Positions 17,429 to 27,019 of a stretch of 64,000 nucleotides of DNA are shown one piece after another. The stretch comes from Bacillota bacterium. Its GTDB lineage: Bacteria; Bacillota; Clostridia; Lachnospirales; Lachnospiraceae. The DNA is taken from assembly GCA_023390555.1 (NCBI GenBank), contig JAEWCQ010000022.1:54076-118075 (forward strand). Reading direction: 5' to 3'. Under the pieces are notes generated by a model, which saw only the letters and a list, made by a program, of their open reading frames with translations, made no database searches and was not told the DNA's origin. Made by a program: the position numbers and the translations under genes. Within the stretch, counting starts at the first letter, position 1. Every line of letters starts with the position of its first letter.

Positions 17429-18130
17429 CTATTCCATATGCTCTTTTACAATTACAATGGTGAGGTATCCGCTTTGAATGTCCAGATTCTCCAGCCCTTC
17501 TGTTACCTTTTCATCCGGCATGCCGCAATTTGAGACAGCATAGACGTCAAGTTCGCCCGATGCATTCTCCGCCCTGAGTTTCTGCCTTAATTCTTCCAGC
17601 TTTTTTCCCGATTTCATATAAACCCGGGTTCCCTTCAGGCTCATGGTTTCTTCTACTGCATAAGACCCCGGTATCACATGGATCTCATTCCGGTTATCTC
17701 CCAAAGGAATTCCAAGCCTTGCCGCAACGGCACAAAAGGACGGAACACCGCTGACTATAATGGCATCCTTCCCCCGGCGCAAGGCCCTTGCATGGATATA
17801 ACTGTAAGTCGAATAGACCGAAGGATCTCCAATTGTTAAAAAGGCCACTTTCTTTCCATTATCCAGATATGTTTCGATCTCCCCGTATATCTTATCGTGT
17901 GCCGCCGCCAGTTTGTCCGGATCTTTGATCATGGGAAACGGCTTACAAACAATTTCTTTTTCCCGTATTTCGGGAACGGCCTCATATACAATTTTATATG
18001 CATAACACTCCTCTTTCGGCGCCGATGGTAAGAGCAGTACATCACATGCCTTCATAATTTTTACTGCTTTCAAAGTCAGCAGTTCCGGGTCTCCCGGTCC
18101 CACGCCGATTCCATACAAAATTCCACTCAT
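17429..18130 (-). CDS. cbiL: Cobalt-precorrin-2 C20-methyltransferase CbiL
   Basis: CbiL (233 aa) uses SAM to methylate C20 of cobalt-factor II. The N-terminal tetrapyrrole-methylase motif GVGPGDPELLTLKAV and the internal VAFLTIGDPSVYSTYSY segment match the CbiL/CobI group. It is the last gene of the cobalamin operon, 24 bases after cbiK, and is followed by a terminator. Confidence 0.93.
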   Translation of the reverse strand: MSGILYGIGVGPGDPELLTLKAVKIMKACDVLLLPSAPKEECYAYKIVYEAVPEIREKEIVCKPFPMIKDPDKLAAAHDKIYGEIETYLDNGKKVAFLTIGDPSVYSTYSYIHARALRRGKDAIIVSGVPSFCAVAARLGIPLGDNRNEIHVIPGSYAVEETMSLKGTRVYMKSGKKLEELRQKLRAENASGELDVYAVSNCGMPDEKVTEGLENLDIQSGYLTIVIVKEHME

Positions 18131-18154
18131 AGATTTTTTCCCTTTTCTATCTTT

Positions 18155-18931
18155 TTATCCTGCTTCCTGTAAATGGCTGATGTAGATTTCACGAATTCCC
18201 TCGTATTCTCCCAGCCCTTTTAACAGGCATTCCGGCTGATAGCCCTCTTCCCGAAGACGGCTTGCAAACGAATCTTGTTCACCTGCCATATCATGATTGG
18301 CATGATCGCCTGCGACCAGCATAAATGGTGTGAGCAGGATCCTGCCTTTTTGCGCTATTTCCGGATTCATACGTGCAATTACATCCTCTATGGTAATTGC
18401 TCCCTCCACGGTAGCAATATAAATCTTCTTTCCTGAATAGCTTCGCAGGGCGAGTTCCATTTTCTGGTAGCTTTCATCTGCCTGATGTGCGGAACCGTGA
18501 CCCATGAGTATGACCGGATCTTCACCGGCCTCCTGCTCTATGCAGTTCCAGTAGACTCTGGCCATTCGCTCATAATCTTCTTCTTTTTCCAAAAGTGCCC
18601 CGGCTATTTTGATCTGATCAAAGAGATTTCTGCTTTCTCTGACCATCTGCTTCATTCCGTTATTCTCAATACCGTCAATAATATGTGTTGGAAGCACCGT
18701 AACATCCGTTACGCCTTCCCGCTTCATTTCTTCCAGCGCCATTTTCGTATCCGGAACCCGGATACCGTCCCTTTCCTCCAGAATTTTTCTCACAATCCTG
18801 CTGGAAAACGCCTCTTTTACGAGAGCATCCGGGTATAACACCCGGACGGTCTCTGTAATTTGATCAATATTCTTTTCTCTGGTTTCCCGAAAGGTTGTCC
18901 CAAAGCTGACAATCAGAATTCCCTGTTTCAT
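18155..18931 (-). CDS. cbiK: Sirohydrochlorin cobaltochelatase CbiK
   Basis: CbiK (258 aa) inserts Co2+ into sirohydrochlorin (factor II), the committed step of the anaerobic route. The metal-binding His lies in MGHGSAHQAD, and the N-terminal SFGTTFRETREKNID and C-terminal MVAGDHANHDMAG segments are typical. The ATG at 18931 has AGGAG seven bases upstream; a longer frame overlapping cbiN is less likely. There is no signal peptide, so it is cytoplasmic. Confidence 0.94.
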   Translation of the reverse strand: MKQGILIVSFGTTFRETREKNIDQITETVRVLYPDALVKEAFSSRIVRKILEERDGIRVPDTKMALEEMKREGVTDVTVLPTHIIDGIENNGMKQMVRESRNLFDQIKIAGALLEKEEDYERMARVYWNCIEQEAGEDPVILMGHGSAHQADESYQKMELALRSYSGKKIYIATVEGAITIEDVIARMNPEIAQKGRILLTPFMLVAGDHANHDMAGEQDSFASRLREEGYQPECLLKGLGEYEGIREIYISHLQEAG

Positions 18932-18944
18932 ATGATTTCTCCTG

Positions 18945-19286
18945 TCATGCATTCTTCACAGGGGAGGCACTGCCCGCTTCTTCGTTGTCCATCCATTTCT
19001 TGCGTTCCACCATACGTCCCATCAGAAACGCGAGAATTCCGACACCTAACCCGGTCTGCAGACAGAAAAAAAGACTTTCCACTTCTCCCGGCAGTTCTCC
19101 GCCGATCAGCGTCTCTAAAACAGGCGTAAACCAAGGCTCATAGCTGCCTGTAATCTGTTCGACCATGACACTTCCGGCATCGTCAGATCCGCCGAAATTC
19201 GCACCTTTTAACAGAAAAAGCGGTACCAATGCAATGATTAAAACTGCAAGAATTAATCCAATTACCCATTTTTTTGTTTTCGTCAT
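18945..19286 (-). CDS. cbiN: Cobalt ECF transporter subunit CbiN
   Basis: CbiN (113 aa) is the small partner of CbiM in the energy-coupling cobalt importer. It has two membrane helices (about 8-27 and 72-91) and an external loop with SGDSD-like acidic residues and the family segment YEPWFTPV. It starts one base after cbiM ends. Confidence 0.92.
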   Translation of the reverse strand: MTKTKKWVIGLILAVLIIALVPLFLLKGANFGGSDDAGSVMVEQITGSYEPWFTPVLETLIGGELPGEVESLFFCLQTGLGVGILAFLMGRMVERKKWMDNEEAGSASPVKNA

Positions 19287-19287
19287 C

Positions 19288-20037
19288 TTACCTTACCCCC
19301 TTCGAAAGTCCGATTTTCTTTAATTCCGGCTGCGCATAAGTTTCAAGTGCAATCATGATTAAAACGGTAATGATACCTTCTACAATTGCCAGCGGAAGCT
19401 GGGTCGGAGCAAACACGCTCAGGAATTTTCCGACAGACATCGCTACTCCGCCCTCTTCTGACGGATAGGCAAGTGCAAGCTGAAAACTCGTCACACAATA
19501 TGTAAAAATATCTCCCAAAAATGCTGCCAGAAAAATTGCAATCCATTTATTTACGTTCAGTTTCCGGCAAAGTTTATAGATACCGAAGCTGAGCAAAGGT
19601 CCCGCAATCGCCATGGAAAATGTGTTGGCACCCAGTGTCGTCAGTCCGCCGTGTGCCAGCAGGATTGCCTGAAACAGCAGTACAATAATTCCAAGGATAC
19701 TGACTGCCGTAGGTCCAAAAAGAATTGCTCCCAGTCCTGTTCCGGTCATGTGCGAACAACTTCCGGTCACAGACGGAATCTTTAAGGAGGAGATTACAAA
19801 AATAAAGGCTCCTGCCATGGCAAGCAGCGTAATATTTTTCCGATCTGCTGCCAGTTTCTTTTTGATGGATATAAATCCGGTCACCAAAAATGGGATACAT
19901 AAGATTCCCCACGCAATACAAAATCCCGGGGACAGATACCCCTCCATAATATGCATTGCATAGACGTCCGGTGTGACACTGAAGATCACACAGACAATTG
20001 CAAGTGCTGCAATCATTTTTGCCTGTTTCTTTGTCAT
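19288..20037 (-). CDS. cbiM: Cobalt ECF transporter substrate-binding subunit CbiM
   Basis: CbiM (249 aa) is the membrane protein that binds Co2+. A cleavable N-terminal signal precedes MHIMEGYLSP; in the family the new N-terminal Met and the His at position 2 coordinate the metal, and His residues in the SCSHMTGTG region add to the site. About six more helices follow. The ATG at 20037 is chosen because GAGAGGG lies seven bases upstream. It follows cbiO by 75 bases. Confidence 0.94.
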   Translation of the reverse strand: MTKKQAKMIAALAIVCVIFSVTPDVYAMHIMEGYLSPGFCIAWGILCIPFLVTGFISIKKKLAADRKNITLLAMAGAFIFVISSLKIPSVTGSCSHMTGTGLGAILFGPTAVSILGIIVLLFQAILLAHGGLTTLGANTFSMAIAGPLLSFGIYKLCRKLNVNKWIAIFLAAFLGDIFTYCVTSFQLALAYPSEEGGVAMSVGKFLSVFAPTQLPLAIVEGIITVLIMIALETYAQPELKKIGLSKGVR

Positions 20038-20112
20038 TTTCATTCCCTCTCTTTGTTTTTTATGTAGTAAGTAAAACTGCAACTTCTGTCACATGCTTTA
20101 CAACCCATTGTT

Positions 20113-20964
20113 TTAATGATTCGATGTAACGTCCGAATCCGATCCGAGTAATTTTTCCAGCTCCGGCAGTGACCGCGGATAAGTTTCTGCTTCCGCCAGC
20201 AGGTGCTTTTTTCGCAGCAAGTCACAGAGTTCCATCATAACGGGCTTCTTTAAATTTGCTCTTTTTAACAATACATCATCGGAAAAAATCTGCTGTGGTA
20301 CGCTGTCGGCAATCAGTTTCCCCTGAGAAAACACAAGAATCCGATCTGCAAAGCGATAGGCAAAATCGACATCATGTGTGGAAAGCAGAATTGTCTTTCC
20401 GCTCTGCTCGAGCCGCGCAAGTACTTCTTCCAGCAACTGTGCATTGACCGGGTCGAGACTTGCCGTTGGCTCATCAAAAATGATGATCGGGGCATCCATT
20501 GCAAGGATATCTGCAATACTGACCCGCTTCTTCTCCCCTCCGCTCAGGTAATGCGGAGGACGGGAGGCATAATCCATAAGCTCCATCTCCTCCATCGCAG
20601 CGATTGTTCTCTTCTCTACTTCATCCCGCGGCAGCTGCATATTCATCGGTCCAAACGCCACTTCTGCCTTTACCGTTGATGCAATGATCTGGTTATCTGC
20701 ATCCTGAAATACAATTCCCACCTTTTTCCGCAGCAGATTCCGATTCTTTTTCCGGATTTCTTCCCCGCATAACCGAATAACTCCCCGGTCCGGCGTCCGC
20801 ACTCCATTGATATTCAGAAAAAAGGTGGATTTTCCGGCTCCGTTTTCTCCCAGCACGGCTATTTTCTCTTTTTCATGAATGACCACACTGACATTCTCCA
20901 ACGTGTTTTTTCCCTCTTCATACGAAAAAGAAAGCTGTTCCACTTCCAGTAATTTTTCTTTCAT
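20113..20964 (-). CDS. cbiO: Cobalt ECF transporter ATPase CbiO
   Basis: CbiO (283 aa) powers the cobalt importer. Walker A is GENGAGKS (about 39-46), the Q-loop FQDADNQ, the signature LSGGEKKR and Walker B IIIFDEPTASLDP. The FQDADNQI segment is typical of ECF-type ATPases. It directly follows cbiQ with no gap. Confidence 0.94.
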   Translation of the reverse strand: MKEKLLEVEQLSFSYEEGKNTLENVSVVIHEKEKIAVLGENGAGKSTFFLNINGVRTPDRGVIRLCGEEIRKKNRNLLRKKVGIVFQDADNQIIASTVKAEVAFGPMNMQLPRDEVEKRTIAAMEEMELMDYASRPPHYLSGGEKKRVSIADILAMDAPIIIFDEPTASLDPVNAQLLEEVLARLEQSGKTILLSTHDVDFAYRFADRILVFSQGKLIADSVPQQIFSDDVLLKRANLKKPVMMELCDLLRKKHLLAEAETYPRSLPELEKLLGSDSDVTSNH

Positions 20965-21756
20965 TTATCGATATCTCCCTACCGCCGCTGTACAGACGAA
21001 AACTGTGATATAAAAGAGCGCCCAGAAAAGCTGTTCAGGAGAGAACTTTTTCTCCTCTTCCCAGAACAGACATTTTCCCTCATACCCTCTTGCTTCCATT
21101 GCATCATAGTAACTTTCCGATTTTTTCATGGATAAAATAAACAAATTCGCCAGTTCGCTTCCAAAGGTTCGAAGCGACGTTTTGTAACCCAAATATCCGA
21201 GACGGGAGGCTGCAGCATCTTTCTGATTCTGATTGATCTCCGACAAGATGAAGATATAACGGTAAATCAGATGCATCAGTTCCAAAATGATTTCCGGCAC
21301 CCGGATTTTCCGAAATACCGCAAGAATCTCTCCCATCGGTGTGGACAGTGTCATCATGTAAAGAGCGCTGATTGCTGCGAATGCCTTTAACGCGGTGCGA
21401 AGTGCCAGCTCCAGACTTTTTGGAGAAATATACATATTTGTCGCATATAAGGGTACCGACCAGATGGCTTGTGCTCCGCTCCCAAACTGAATCAGAATCG
21501 CAATTCCACTTAACAGGATAAATACCGCCGGTACTTCCAGCAGATGGACGTAGTCCCGAAACCGGATTTTTCCTTTTCCCACAGAAAGCAATAGCATGAA
21601 ACCTACGGTAACGATAGAAACACTGATGGAATCCGCTGCAATCACGGCAACCAGCGCCACCACGGAAAAGAGGACCTTAAACGTGGTATTCCAGTGATTC
21701 ATTCCGGAGATATAGGCATAGTAATCAATCGAAACATGATGATGTCCTTTTTTCAT
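20965..21756 (-). CDS. cbiQ: Cobalt ECF transporter transmembrane subunit CbiQ
   Basis: CbiQ (263 aa) is the T component that links CbiM to the ATPase. It has about five to six membrane helices and the coupling-helix segments EARGYEGK and AASRLGYLG that contact CbiO. The start MKKGHHHVSIDYYAYISG is typical of CbiQ and overlaps the end of cbiA by 32 bases. Confidence 0.92.
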   Translation of the reverse strand: MKKGHHHVSIDYYAYISGMNHWNTTFKVLFSVVALVAVIAADSISVSIVTVGFMLLLSVGKGKIRFRDYVHLLEVPAVFILLSGIAILIQFGSGAQAIWSVPLYATNMYISPKSLELALRTALKAFAAISALYMMTLSTPMGEILAVFRKIRVPEIILELMHLIYRYIFILSEINQNQKDAAASRLGYLGYKTSLRTFGSELANLFILSMKKSESYYDAMEARGYEGKCLFWEEEKKFSPEQLFWALFYITVFVCTAAVGRYR

Positions 21757-23095
21757 AAGCCACCGCCCTTTCTAAAAAATGAGTCACATAATTCGGGCTG
21801 GACGGATAATACAGGTGCGGATAACCCCACCAGAAATTCCCTTGTGCATGCACACATTCCCAGTTCTTTTGACTCACCGGCTTGACAGCAATGCAATCTG
21901 TTCCATTCGCACTACTGTCGTAATAATGGAACTCATGTCCCTTTATAATCTGCTGGGCACTCAGAAAATGCGGCTTTTTTTCCTGCAATTCCAGATATCC
22001 GAAACGGACCAGTTTTCCGGCGTTCCGGCAAATTCCCGGTATCACACCGCACATTTGATATTCTGCTCCATCCTGCTCCACCAGCTTTTCATGCAGATAC
22101 ATGAATCCACCGCATTCTGCGATGGAAGGCATACCGCCTGCGATGGCCTCTCTGATTGCCTGTTTCATCGACTTATTTTCTGCAAGCTGTTTCGCATAAA
22201 GCTCCGGATATCCTCCGCCAAGCAGGATTCCTGCGATTCCCTCTGGAAGTTCCCGGTCATGCAGCGGAGAGAATGGAATCAATTCTGCTCCCGCCTGCCG
22301 CAGCATCCATAGATTATCCTCGTAGTAAAAACAGAATGCCGCATCCCGGGCAATTCCTATTTTGATCGAATCCGTCACTTTCTTTACCATGAACTTCCCG
22401 GCGTTTAGTGCTTGTGCCCTTTCCGCTGTTTCCAGAATCCGGTCAATGGAAACCGTCTCTTCCAAAACCACAGCCGCTTTTTTGACCTGCTCTTTTAATT
22501 CTGCTATTTCTTCCGGCATCTTTAATCCGAGATGCCGGCTTTCCAGACGGATCTCTCTCTGCTCCGGAAAATAACCGAAAACCGGGACGGACAATTCCGC
22601 CTCCAGCACCGGTTTTATCGTTTCATAAAACCCTTTTGTCACACGGTTTAAAATCACTCCTGCGATCAGATGCTCCGTATCGTAATGCAGAAATCCTGCA
22701 ATCATAGGAAGCAGGGATCTGCCCATCCCATGTGCATCTAACACCAGAAGAATAGGTGTCCTCAGACAGGCGGCGAGATGATAGGCAGAGCCTTCCTCCC
22801 GGATACCGCCCAGACCGTCATAGAGTCCCATCACCCCCTCTATGATTGAGAACTCTGATTTCTCTCTGAGGAACAACGCCTGCAACGGCTCCTGATCTGA
22901 AAAAAAAGTATCCAGATTACGCGATGGCACTCCGATTACTTTTCGATGAAACATCGGATCGATGTAATCCGGGCCGCATTTGAATGCGGACGGTACGATT
23001 CCCCTGTCTTTCAACGCCTGCAGCAGCGCACAGGTCAGCAAAGTTTTACCGCTGCCACTTTTTGCAGCCGCAATCATAATTCTGGGCAGTTTCAT
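21725..23095 (-). CDS. cbiA: Cobyrinate a,c-diamide synthase CbiA
   Basis: CbiA (456 aa) amidates the a and c side chains of cobyrinate using ATP and glutamine. The N-terminal P-loop is AAAKSGSGKT (about 8-17); the C-terminal class-I-like glutaminase domain has the nucleophile Cys in IAECGGFMYL and the His in GHEFHYYDS. The ATG at 23095 follows AGGAGGTGATTGCA. It lies 48 bases after the CbiJ-E-T fusion. Confidence 0.94.
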   Translation of the reverse strand: MKLPRIMIAAAKSGSGKTLLTCALLQALKDRGIVPSAFKCGPDYIDPMFHRKVIGVPSRNLDTFFSDQEPLQALFLREKSEFSIIEGVMGLYDGLGGIREEGSAYHLAACLRTPILLVLDAHGMGRSLLPMIAGFLHYDTEHLIAGVILNRVTKGFYETIKPVLEAELSVPVFGYFPEQREIRLESRHLGLKMPEEIAELKEQVKKAAVVLEETVSIDRILETAERAQALNAGKFMVKKVTDSIKIGIARDAAFCFYYEDNLWMLRQAGAELIPFSPLHDRELPEGIAGILLGGGYPELYAKQLAENKSMKQAIREAIAGGMPSIAECGGFMYLHEKLVEQDGAEYQMCGVIPGICRNAGKLVRFGYLELQEKKPHFLSAQQIIKGHEFHYYDSSANGTDCIAVKPVSQKNWECVHAQGNFWWGYPHLYYPSSPNYVTHFLERAVAYEKRTSSCFD

Positions 23096-23143
23096 TGCAA
23101 TCACCTCCTCTGTCTTTCTTTGTGCCAGTGTATTTGGGTGCAT

Positions 23144-25231
23144 TTATCGGTTTCCGTTGAAATCAAACGAACAGATGAACACCGGATTCTCCGCTTTCAT
23201 CAGGTGATAATTTCCGATTTTCTCCGAACGGCTTACCTGTACCTGCACGATTTCCGCATCGCAGATCGAAAATTCATGCAAAACCTCCCGAACTTCACAG
23301 ATGGTTTCCAGACTGACCGCATTGATTACGACACGCATGCCTGGATTCTTTTCATATAGTTTCTGTAAAATGTCTTTCAGATTACCGCCACTGCCACCGA
23401 TAAATGCATGGGTCGGTTTTGGAAGCGCAGTCAAAGCCTCCGGTGCTTCTCCCTCTATCACCTTGACATTTACCGTCTGAAATCGGGTGCAGTTTTTCCG
23501 GATCAGCTCTGCCGCCTGTGCCTTTTTTTCAATGGCATATACAGAAATGTCTGCGGAAACTGCCGCTATTTCCACTGCAATCGAGCCAGTGCCGCTGCCG
23601 ATATCATAGACCGCGGCGTCCTGCCGCAGGCGCAGCTTGCAAATAGAGATTTCCCTGATTTCTTCCTTTGTCATCGGAACCTTATCCCGTTCAAAAAGTG
23701 CATCTCCTTTTCCATGCGTCAGCAGCTTCTTCGGAACGGACGGATTCTGCACAAGACACAGATACAGGCCTTCTTTCGTGGCATGGATACATTCTGTGGG
23801 CGTCAGTTCCCGGATCTCCTGATTCTCATAGGACAGCTGATATCCAACGAGGATTTTGCAGCCTGTCGGACCCGCTGTACTTAAGACCTGACCGAGCATC
23901 TGTAAATCCCTCACTCCCGAAAGAAGTACAAACGTCTTGTCGTGGTATTTCACATTTTCCAGCAATTCTGCTCTCCATTCGGATGTCTCTGCCCTGCCAT
24001 GAATACTCATGATTATGGCATCCTGCCAGCTGATACCGACTGCCGCAGCAAGAAAGGACACCGAAGAGATGCCTGGAAAAATCCGCAGATCGATTTTCTG
24101 CCCTTTTCCCATGGAATCCTGTTCTTCCCATTGTTTCTTCCATTTCAGCAGCTCCTGATACAGTTTCGTACATCCACTGTAAAAGCCACTGTCACCGGAA
24201 AACAGGATTACGACCTTTCTGGCGTCCGCAGACGCTTCCTGACGTTCCAATTTCTCTAAAAACGGTATGATATCTGTCGCTCTGTAAAAAGGCAGCGTGT
24301 CATATTTCCCCGAAAATTCTGCAAGCAGGCGTTTTGCACCCAAAAGATAGTCCGCCATGTCGATCTGCCTTTTGGCCGCTACAGTAAGTGTCTGCAAATC
24401 GCCCATACCGACCCCCACCAGTGAAATGCGCAGTCCGCCGTTTTGAATCAGCTGCTTTCCGGTCAGTTCCTCCAAACGACGGCACACCTGTGAAAAAGTC
24501 ATTCCCGTTTCCCGCTCCGGATTCCCAATTACATAGCAGGCTGTATGCGTCCGCTCGGCTGCGCTTACCTTCTCTTCGAATCCGCCGTTTCTTCCGCTCT
24601 CTTTCGTAACAATACAACGAATCTGATACTGCCGGATCAACGCTATGTTCAGTTCCTCCGAAAAAGGACCCTGCAACGCCAGAACCTGTCCTCCCGGAAT
24701 CTCCTGTTTCTGACAAAGCTCCAGGCTTTCGATTCCAGGCAGAACACGGACATACAGTCGCTTTTTCACAGCATCATTTGCACAGAATGTGGAAAGCTCC
24801 TTGCTGCCGGTGGTCAGAAGAATGTTTCCTTCTGTTTTTTCCAGTGCTTTTGCACAGTCTTGTGTTGTCGCAAACCAGACCGGACCACACTCTTTTTCAT
24901 CTGCATGTTCCCGGAGATTTCCGGTTTCCCGCTTCAGACGCAGATAGGGAATCTTCAGATTTTTCAAACTTTCCCGAATGTTCTTTGATACCTCTGTCGC
25001 AAACGGATGCGTCGCATCGGTTACCGCAAGGAATTCCTCCTGCTGCATAAATGCCCGCATTTCTTCGGTCTTCATACGACCCTGATGAATGGTAACCCCC
25101 GGGAACGGAGGCATCACCATTTCCCCATATTCCGTCGCCACGCAGACCGTGCAGCGAATCCCGGCCTTTGCCAGTATCTCTGCCAGCTCTCGGCCTTCCG
25201 TTGTTCCGGAAAAAATCAACACCTGTTTCAT
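23144..25231 (-). CDS. cbiJ-cbiE-cbiT: Fusion of CbiJ, CbiE and CbiT (precorrin-6A reductase / C5,C15-methylation and decarboxylation)
   Basis: This 695-residue protein joins three enzymes. Residues 1-255 resemble CbiJ, the cobalt-precorrin-6A reductase (IFSGTTEGRELAE, TDATHPFA). About 268-470 is CbiE, the C5-methyltransferase (LVGVGMGDLQTLT, GDSGFYSG). About 500-690 is CbiT, the C15-methyltransferase/decarboxylase (KEEIREI, YDIGSGTGSIAVE, IGGSGGN). The three act on successive intermediates. CbiE-CbiT fusions (CobL) are common; the extra CbiJ part is less so. It overlaps cbiH by four bases. Confidence 0.92.
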   Translation of the reverse strand: MKQVLIFSGTTEGRELAEILAKAGIRCTVCVATEYGEMVMPPFPGVTIHQGRMKTEEMRAFMQQEEFLAVTDATHPFATEVSKNIRESLKNLKIPYLRLKRETGNLREHADEKECGPVWFATTQDCAKALEKTEGNILLTTGSKELSTFCANDAVKKRLYVRVLPGIESLELCQKQEIPGGQVLALQGPFSEELNIALIRQYQIRCIVTKESGRNGGFEEKVSAAERTHTACYVIGNPERETGMTFSQVCRRLEELTGKQLIQNGGLRISLVGVGMGDLQTLTVAAKRQIDMADYLLGAKRLLAEFSGKYDTLPFYRATDIIPFLEKLERQEASADARKVVILFSGDSGFYSGCTKLYQELLKWKKQWEEQDSMGKGQKIDLRIFPGISSVSFLAAAVGISWQDAIIMSIHGRAETSEWRAELLENVKYHDKTFVLLSGVRDLQMLGQVLSTAGPTGCKILVGYQLSYENQEIRELTPTECIHATKEGLYLCLVQNPSVPKKLLTHGKGDALFERDKVPMTKEEIREISICKLRLRQDAAVYDIGSGTGSIAVEIAAVSADISVYAIEKKAQAAELIRKNCTRFQTVNVKVIEGEAPEALTALPKPTHAFIGGSGGNLKDILQKLYEKNPGMRVVINAVSLETICEVREVLHEFSICDAEIVQVQVSRSEKIGNYHLMKAENPVFICSFDFNGNR

Positions 25232-25965
25232 ATCTGATATCCTCTTTTTGTCACCAGCTTCCCATCTATGATTTCAGATTGGGAATTGCCGATGAAAACA
25301 GTGGTAAACATATTGACCTGTCTGCTGCGCAGTTCGCTCAGTGTACAGGTAGCTGCCTTTGTTCCAGCCCTTCCGATATTTTCCACATACCCGCAGGGAC
25401 GTGTCTCTTCTACCTGATGTGCCAGAAGAATATCACAGGCTTTCTGGAGATAATCCGAACGCTTATGACTGGAAGGATTGTAGATTGCAATTGCAAAATC
25501 TCCTTCCGCGGCTGCAATCAGACGCTTCTCAATCAGCTCCCAAGGTGTCAGCAGATCGCTTAAGCTGATGACGCAGAAATCATGATTTAACGGTGCACCA
25601 AGCTCGGCTGCCCCGCTGCTTGCCGCCGTAACTCCCGGTATTACCGTCAGCTCACAGTCCGGGTATTCCCGACTCATCTCATACAGAAGGGAGGCCATAC
25701 CATAGATTCCTGCATCACCGCTGCAGACCATGGAAACCTGCTTTCCCTTTTCCGCCTCCGTAAAGCACATACGGCAGCGCTCTTTTTCACGCTTCATCGG
25801 CGTGGATAGAAATTCCTTATCTGCAAAGCGTTCGCCAAGCAGTTCCAGATAGACCGGATACCCGACGATGACATCGCTTTTTTCCAATACCTCGATTGCC
25901 TGCCCCGTCATCCCTGTTTCTTCTCCCGGCCCCATGCCGACAATAAAAATCTTATAGTTCTTCAA
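25228..25965 (-). CDS. cbiH: Cobalt-precorrin-3 C17-methyltransferase CbiH
   Basis: CbiH (245 aa) methylates C17 and helps contract the corrin ring. The motifs IVGMGPGEETGMTGQA, VCSGDAGIYGMASLLYE and AIYNPSSHKRSDYLQ are those of the CbiH/CobJ group. A TTG at 25965 with GGAG seven bases upstream seems the better start; a GTG three codons earlier (25974) would overlap the same GGAG. The gene overlaps cbiG by 14 bases. Confidence 0.92.
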   Translation of the reverse strand: MKNYKIFIVGMGPGEETGMTGQAIEVLEKSDVIVGYPVYLELLGERFADKEFLSTPMKREKERCRMCFTEAEKGKQVSMVCSGDAGIYGMASLLYEMSREYPDCELTVIPGVTAASSGAAELGAPLNHDFCVISLSDLLTPWELIEKRLIAAAEGDFAIAIYNPSSHKRSDYLQKACDILLAHQVEETRPCGYVENIGRAGTKAATCTLSELRSRQVNMFTTVFIGNSQSEIIDGKLVTKRGYQI

Positions 25966-27019
25966 ACGTAACACTCCATTCTCTTTTTACAATTGCAAGG
26001 GTCATCCCATTTTCAGCCTGTTTTTCCATCACGATCCTGCCATTCTTTCCGCCTGCGGCCATCGCTGCTCTTTCACAGACATTATCGACGCCGACCTGAT
26101 TTTTCACAAAATCAGAGCCATGAAAATTTCCATCGATTCTGTTCAGCTGCTCCTCCGTAAAAGTGACAAACGGTATCCGGTGCGAAGCTGCCCATTCCAC
26201 CAACCCGTCCTCTTCTTTCTTCCGGTCAATCGAAGCAAGCATTGCAACATCCTCCACTGTAATTCCGGCAAGAAGTAATTTACACGCAATCCATCCAGCA
26301 ATTTCCCGAAACGTTTTTCCTTTTTTGCAGCCAACTCCAAGTACATATTCCCTCGGCCGTAATTTTAAAACACCGTATGTTAACGCTTCCTTCTCGGTTG
26401 CAATGACAATATCCGTCAACTGCATCGGTGGATAGGGTACCGGCTGCAGGGTGCCGGGAAGCTCCTTATCCAGCATTTCTTCGCAGATCCAGCCTTCGAT
26501 TGCAATCGTCAGGACTTCTCCGGAGAGTATTTTTGCAGACACCTGCGCGATTCCCTCTTTATTTTCAATCCGTAACCGATTCTTTTCGGCAAATACATCT
26601 GCCGCAAACAGATGCCTGCCGTCAGTAGCCGTGGTAATGACCGGAACCGCTCCGGTTTTTGCGGCGATCTGTGTAGCCAGTTCATTCGCTCCTCCCACAT
26701 GACCGGACAGGAGCGGAATCAGAAACTTCCCAGCTTCATCCATGACAAGCACCGGGCTGTCAGTCAGCTTATCTTTCACAAATGGTGCAATTGCCCTTAC
26801 CGCAATTCCGCAGGAACCGATAAAAAGCAATGCATTCCGCTGCGCGAACTGCTTTTCGCTCCATTCCGACAGACGTTCCTCCACCCGAAACACGCTTTGT
26901 CTTTCCGCTGCGCGAGAGCATTTTGTATAAAGTTCCAGCGGATATTCCTTTAGCTGCTTGGCCAGTCGAATGGAAAGGACTTCTCCCTGCTCTGTAAAAC
27001 TGATTACACTGATTTTCAT
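25952..27019 (-). CDS. cbiG: Cobalt-precorrin-5A hydrolase CbiG
   Basis: CbiG (355 aa) opens the delta-lactone of cobalt-precorrin-5A and releases acetaldehyde. The N-terminal domain has GSCGIAVRAIAPF and LLSGHVGGANELA, and the C-terminal CobE-like domain has LGVGCKKGK and FVKNQVGVDNVCERAA. The ATG overlaps the cbiF stop by four bases (ATGA). Confidence 0.93.
   Translation of the reverse strand: MKISVISFTEQGEVLSIRLAKQLKEYPLELYTKCSRAAERQSVFRVEERLSEWSEKQFAQRNALLFIGSCGIAVRAIAPFVKDKLTDSPVLVMDEAGKFLIPLLSGHVGGANELATQIAAKTGAVPVITTATDGRHLFAADVFAEKNRLRIENKEGIAQVSAKILSGEVLTIAIEGWICEEMLDKELPGTLQPVPYPPMQLTDIVIATEKEALTYGVLKLRPREYVLGVGCKKGKTFREIAGWIACKLLLAGITVEDVAMLASIDRKKEEDGLVEWAASHRIPFVTFTEEQLNRIDGNFHGSDFVKNQVGVDNVCERAAMAAGGKNGRIVMEKQAENGMTLAIVKREWSVTFEEL

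Noticed and set aside
23408..24988. Several plus-strand frames of 100-160 residues
   Set aside because: They lie fully inside the CbiJ-E-T fusion gene with no binding sites; they are mirror frames of a GC-richer gene.
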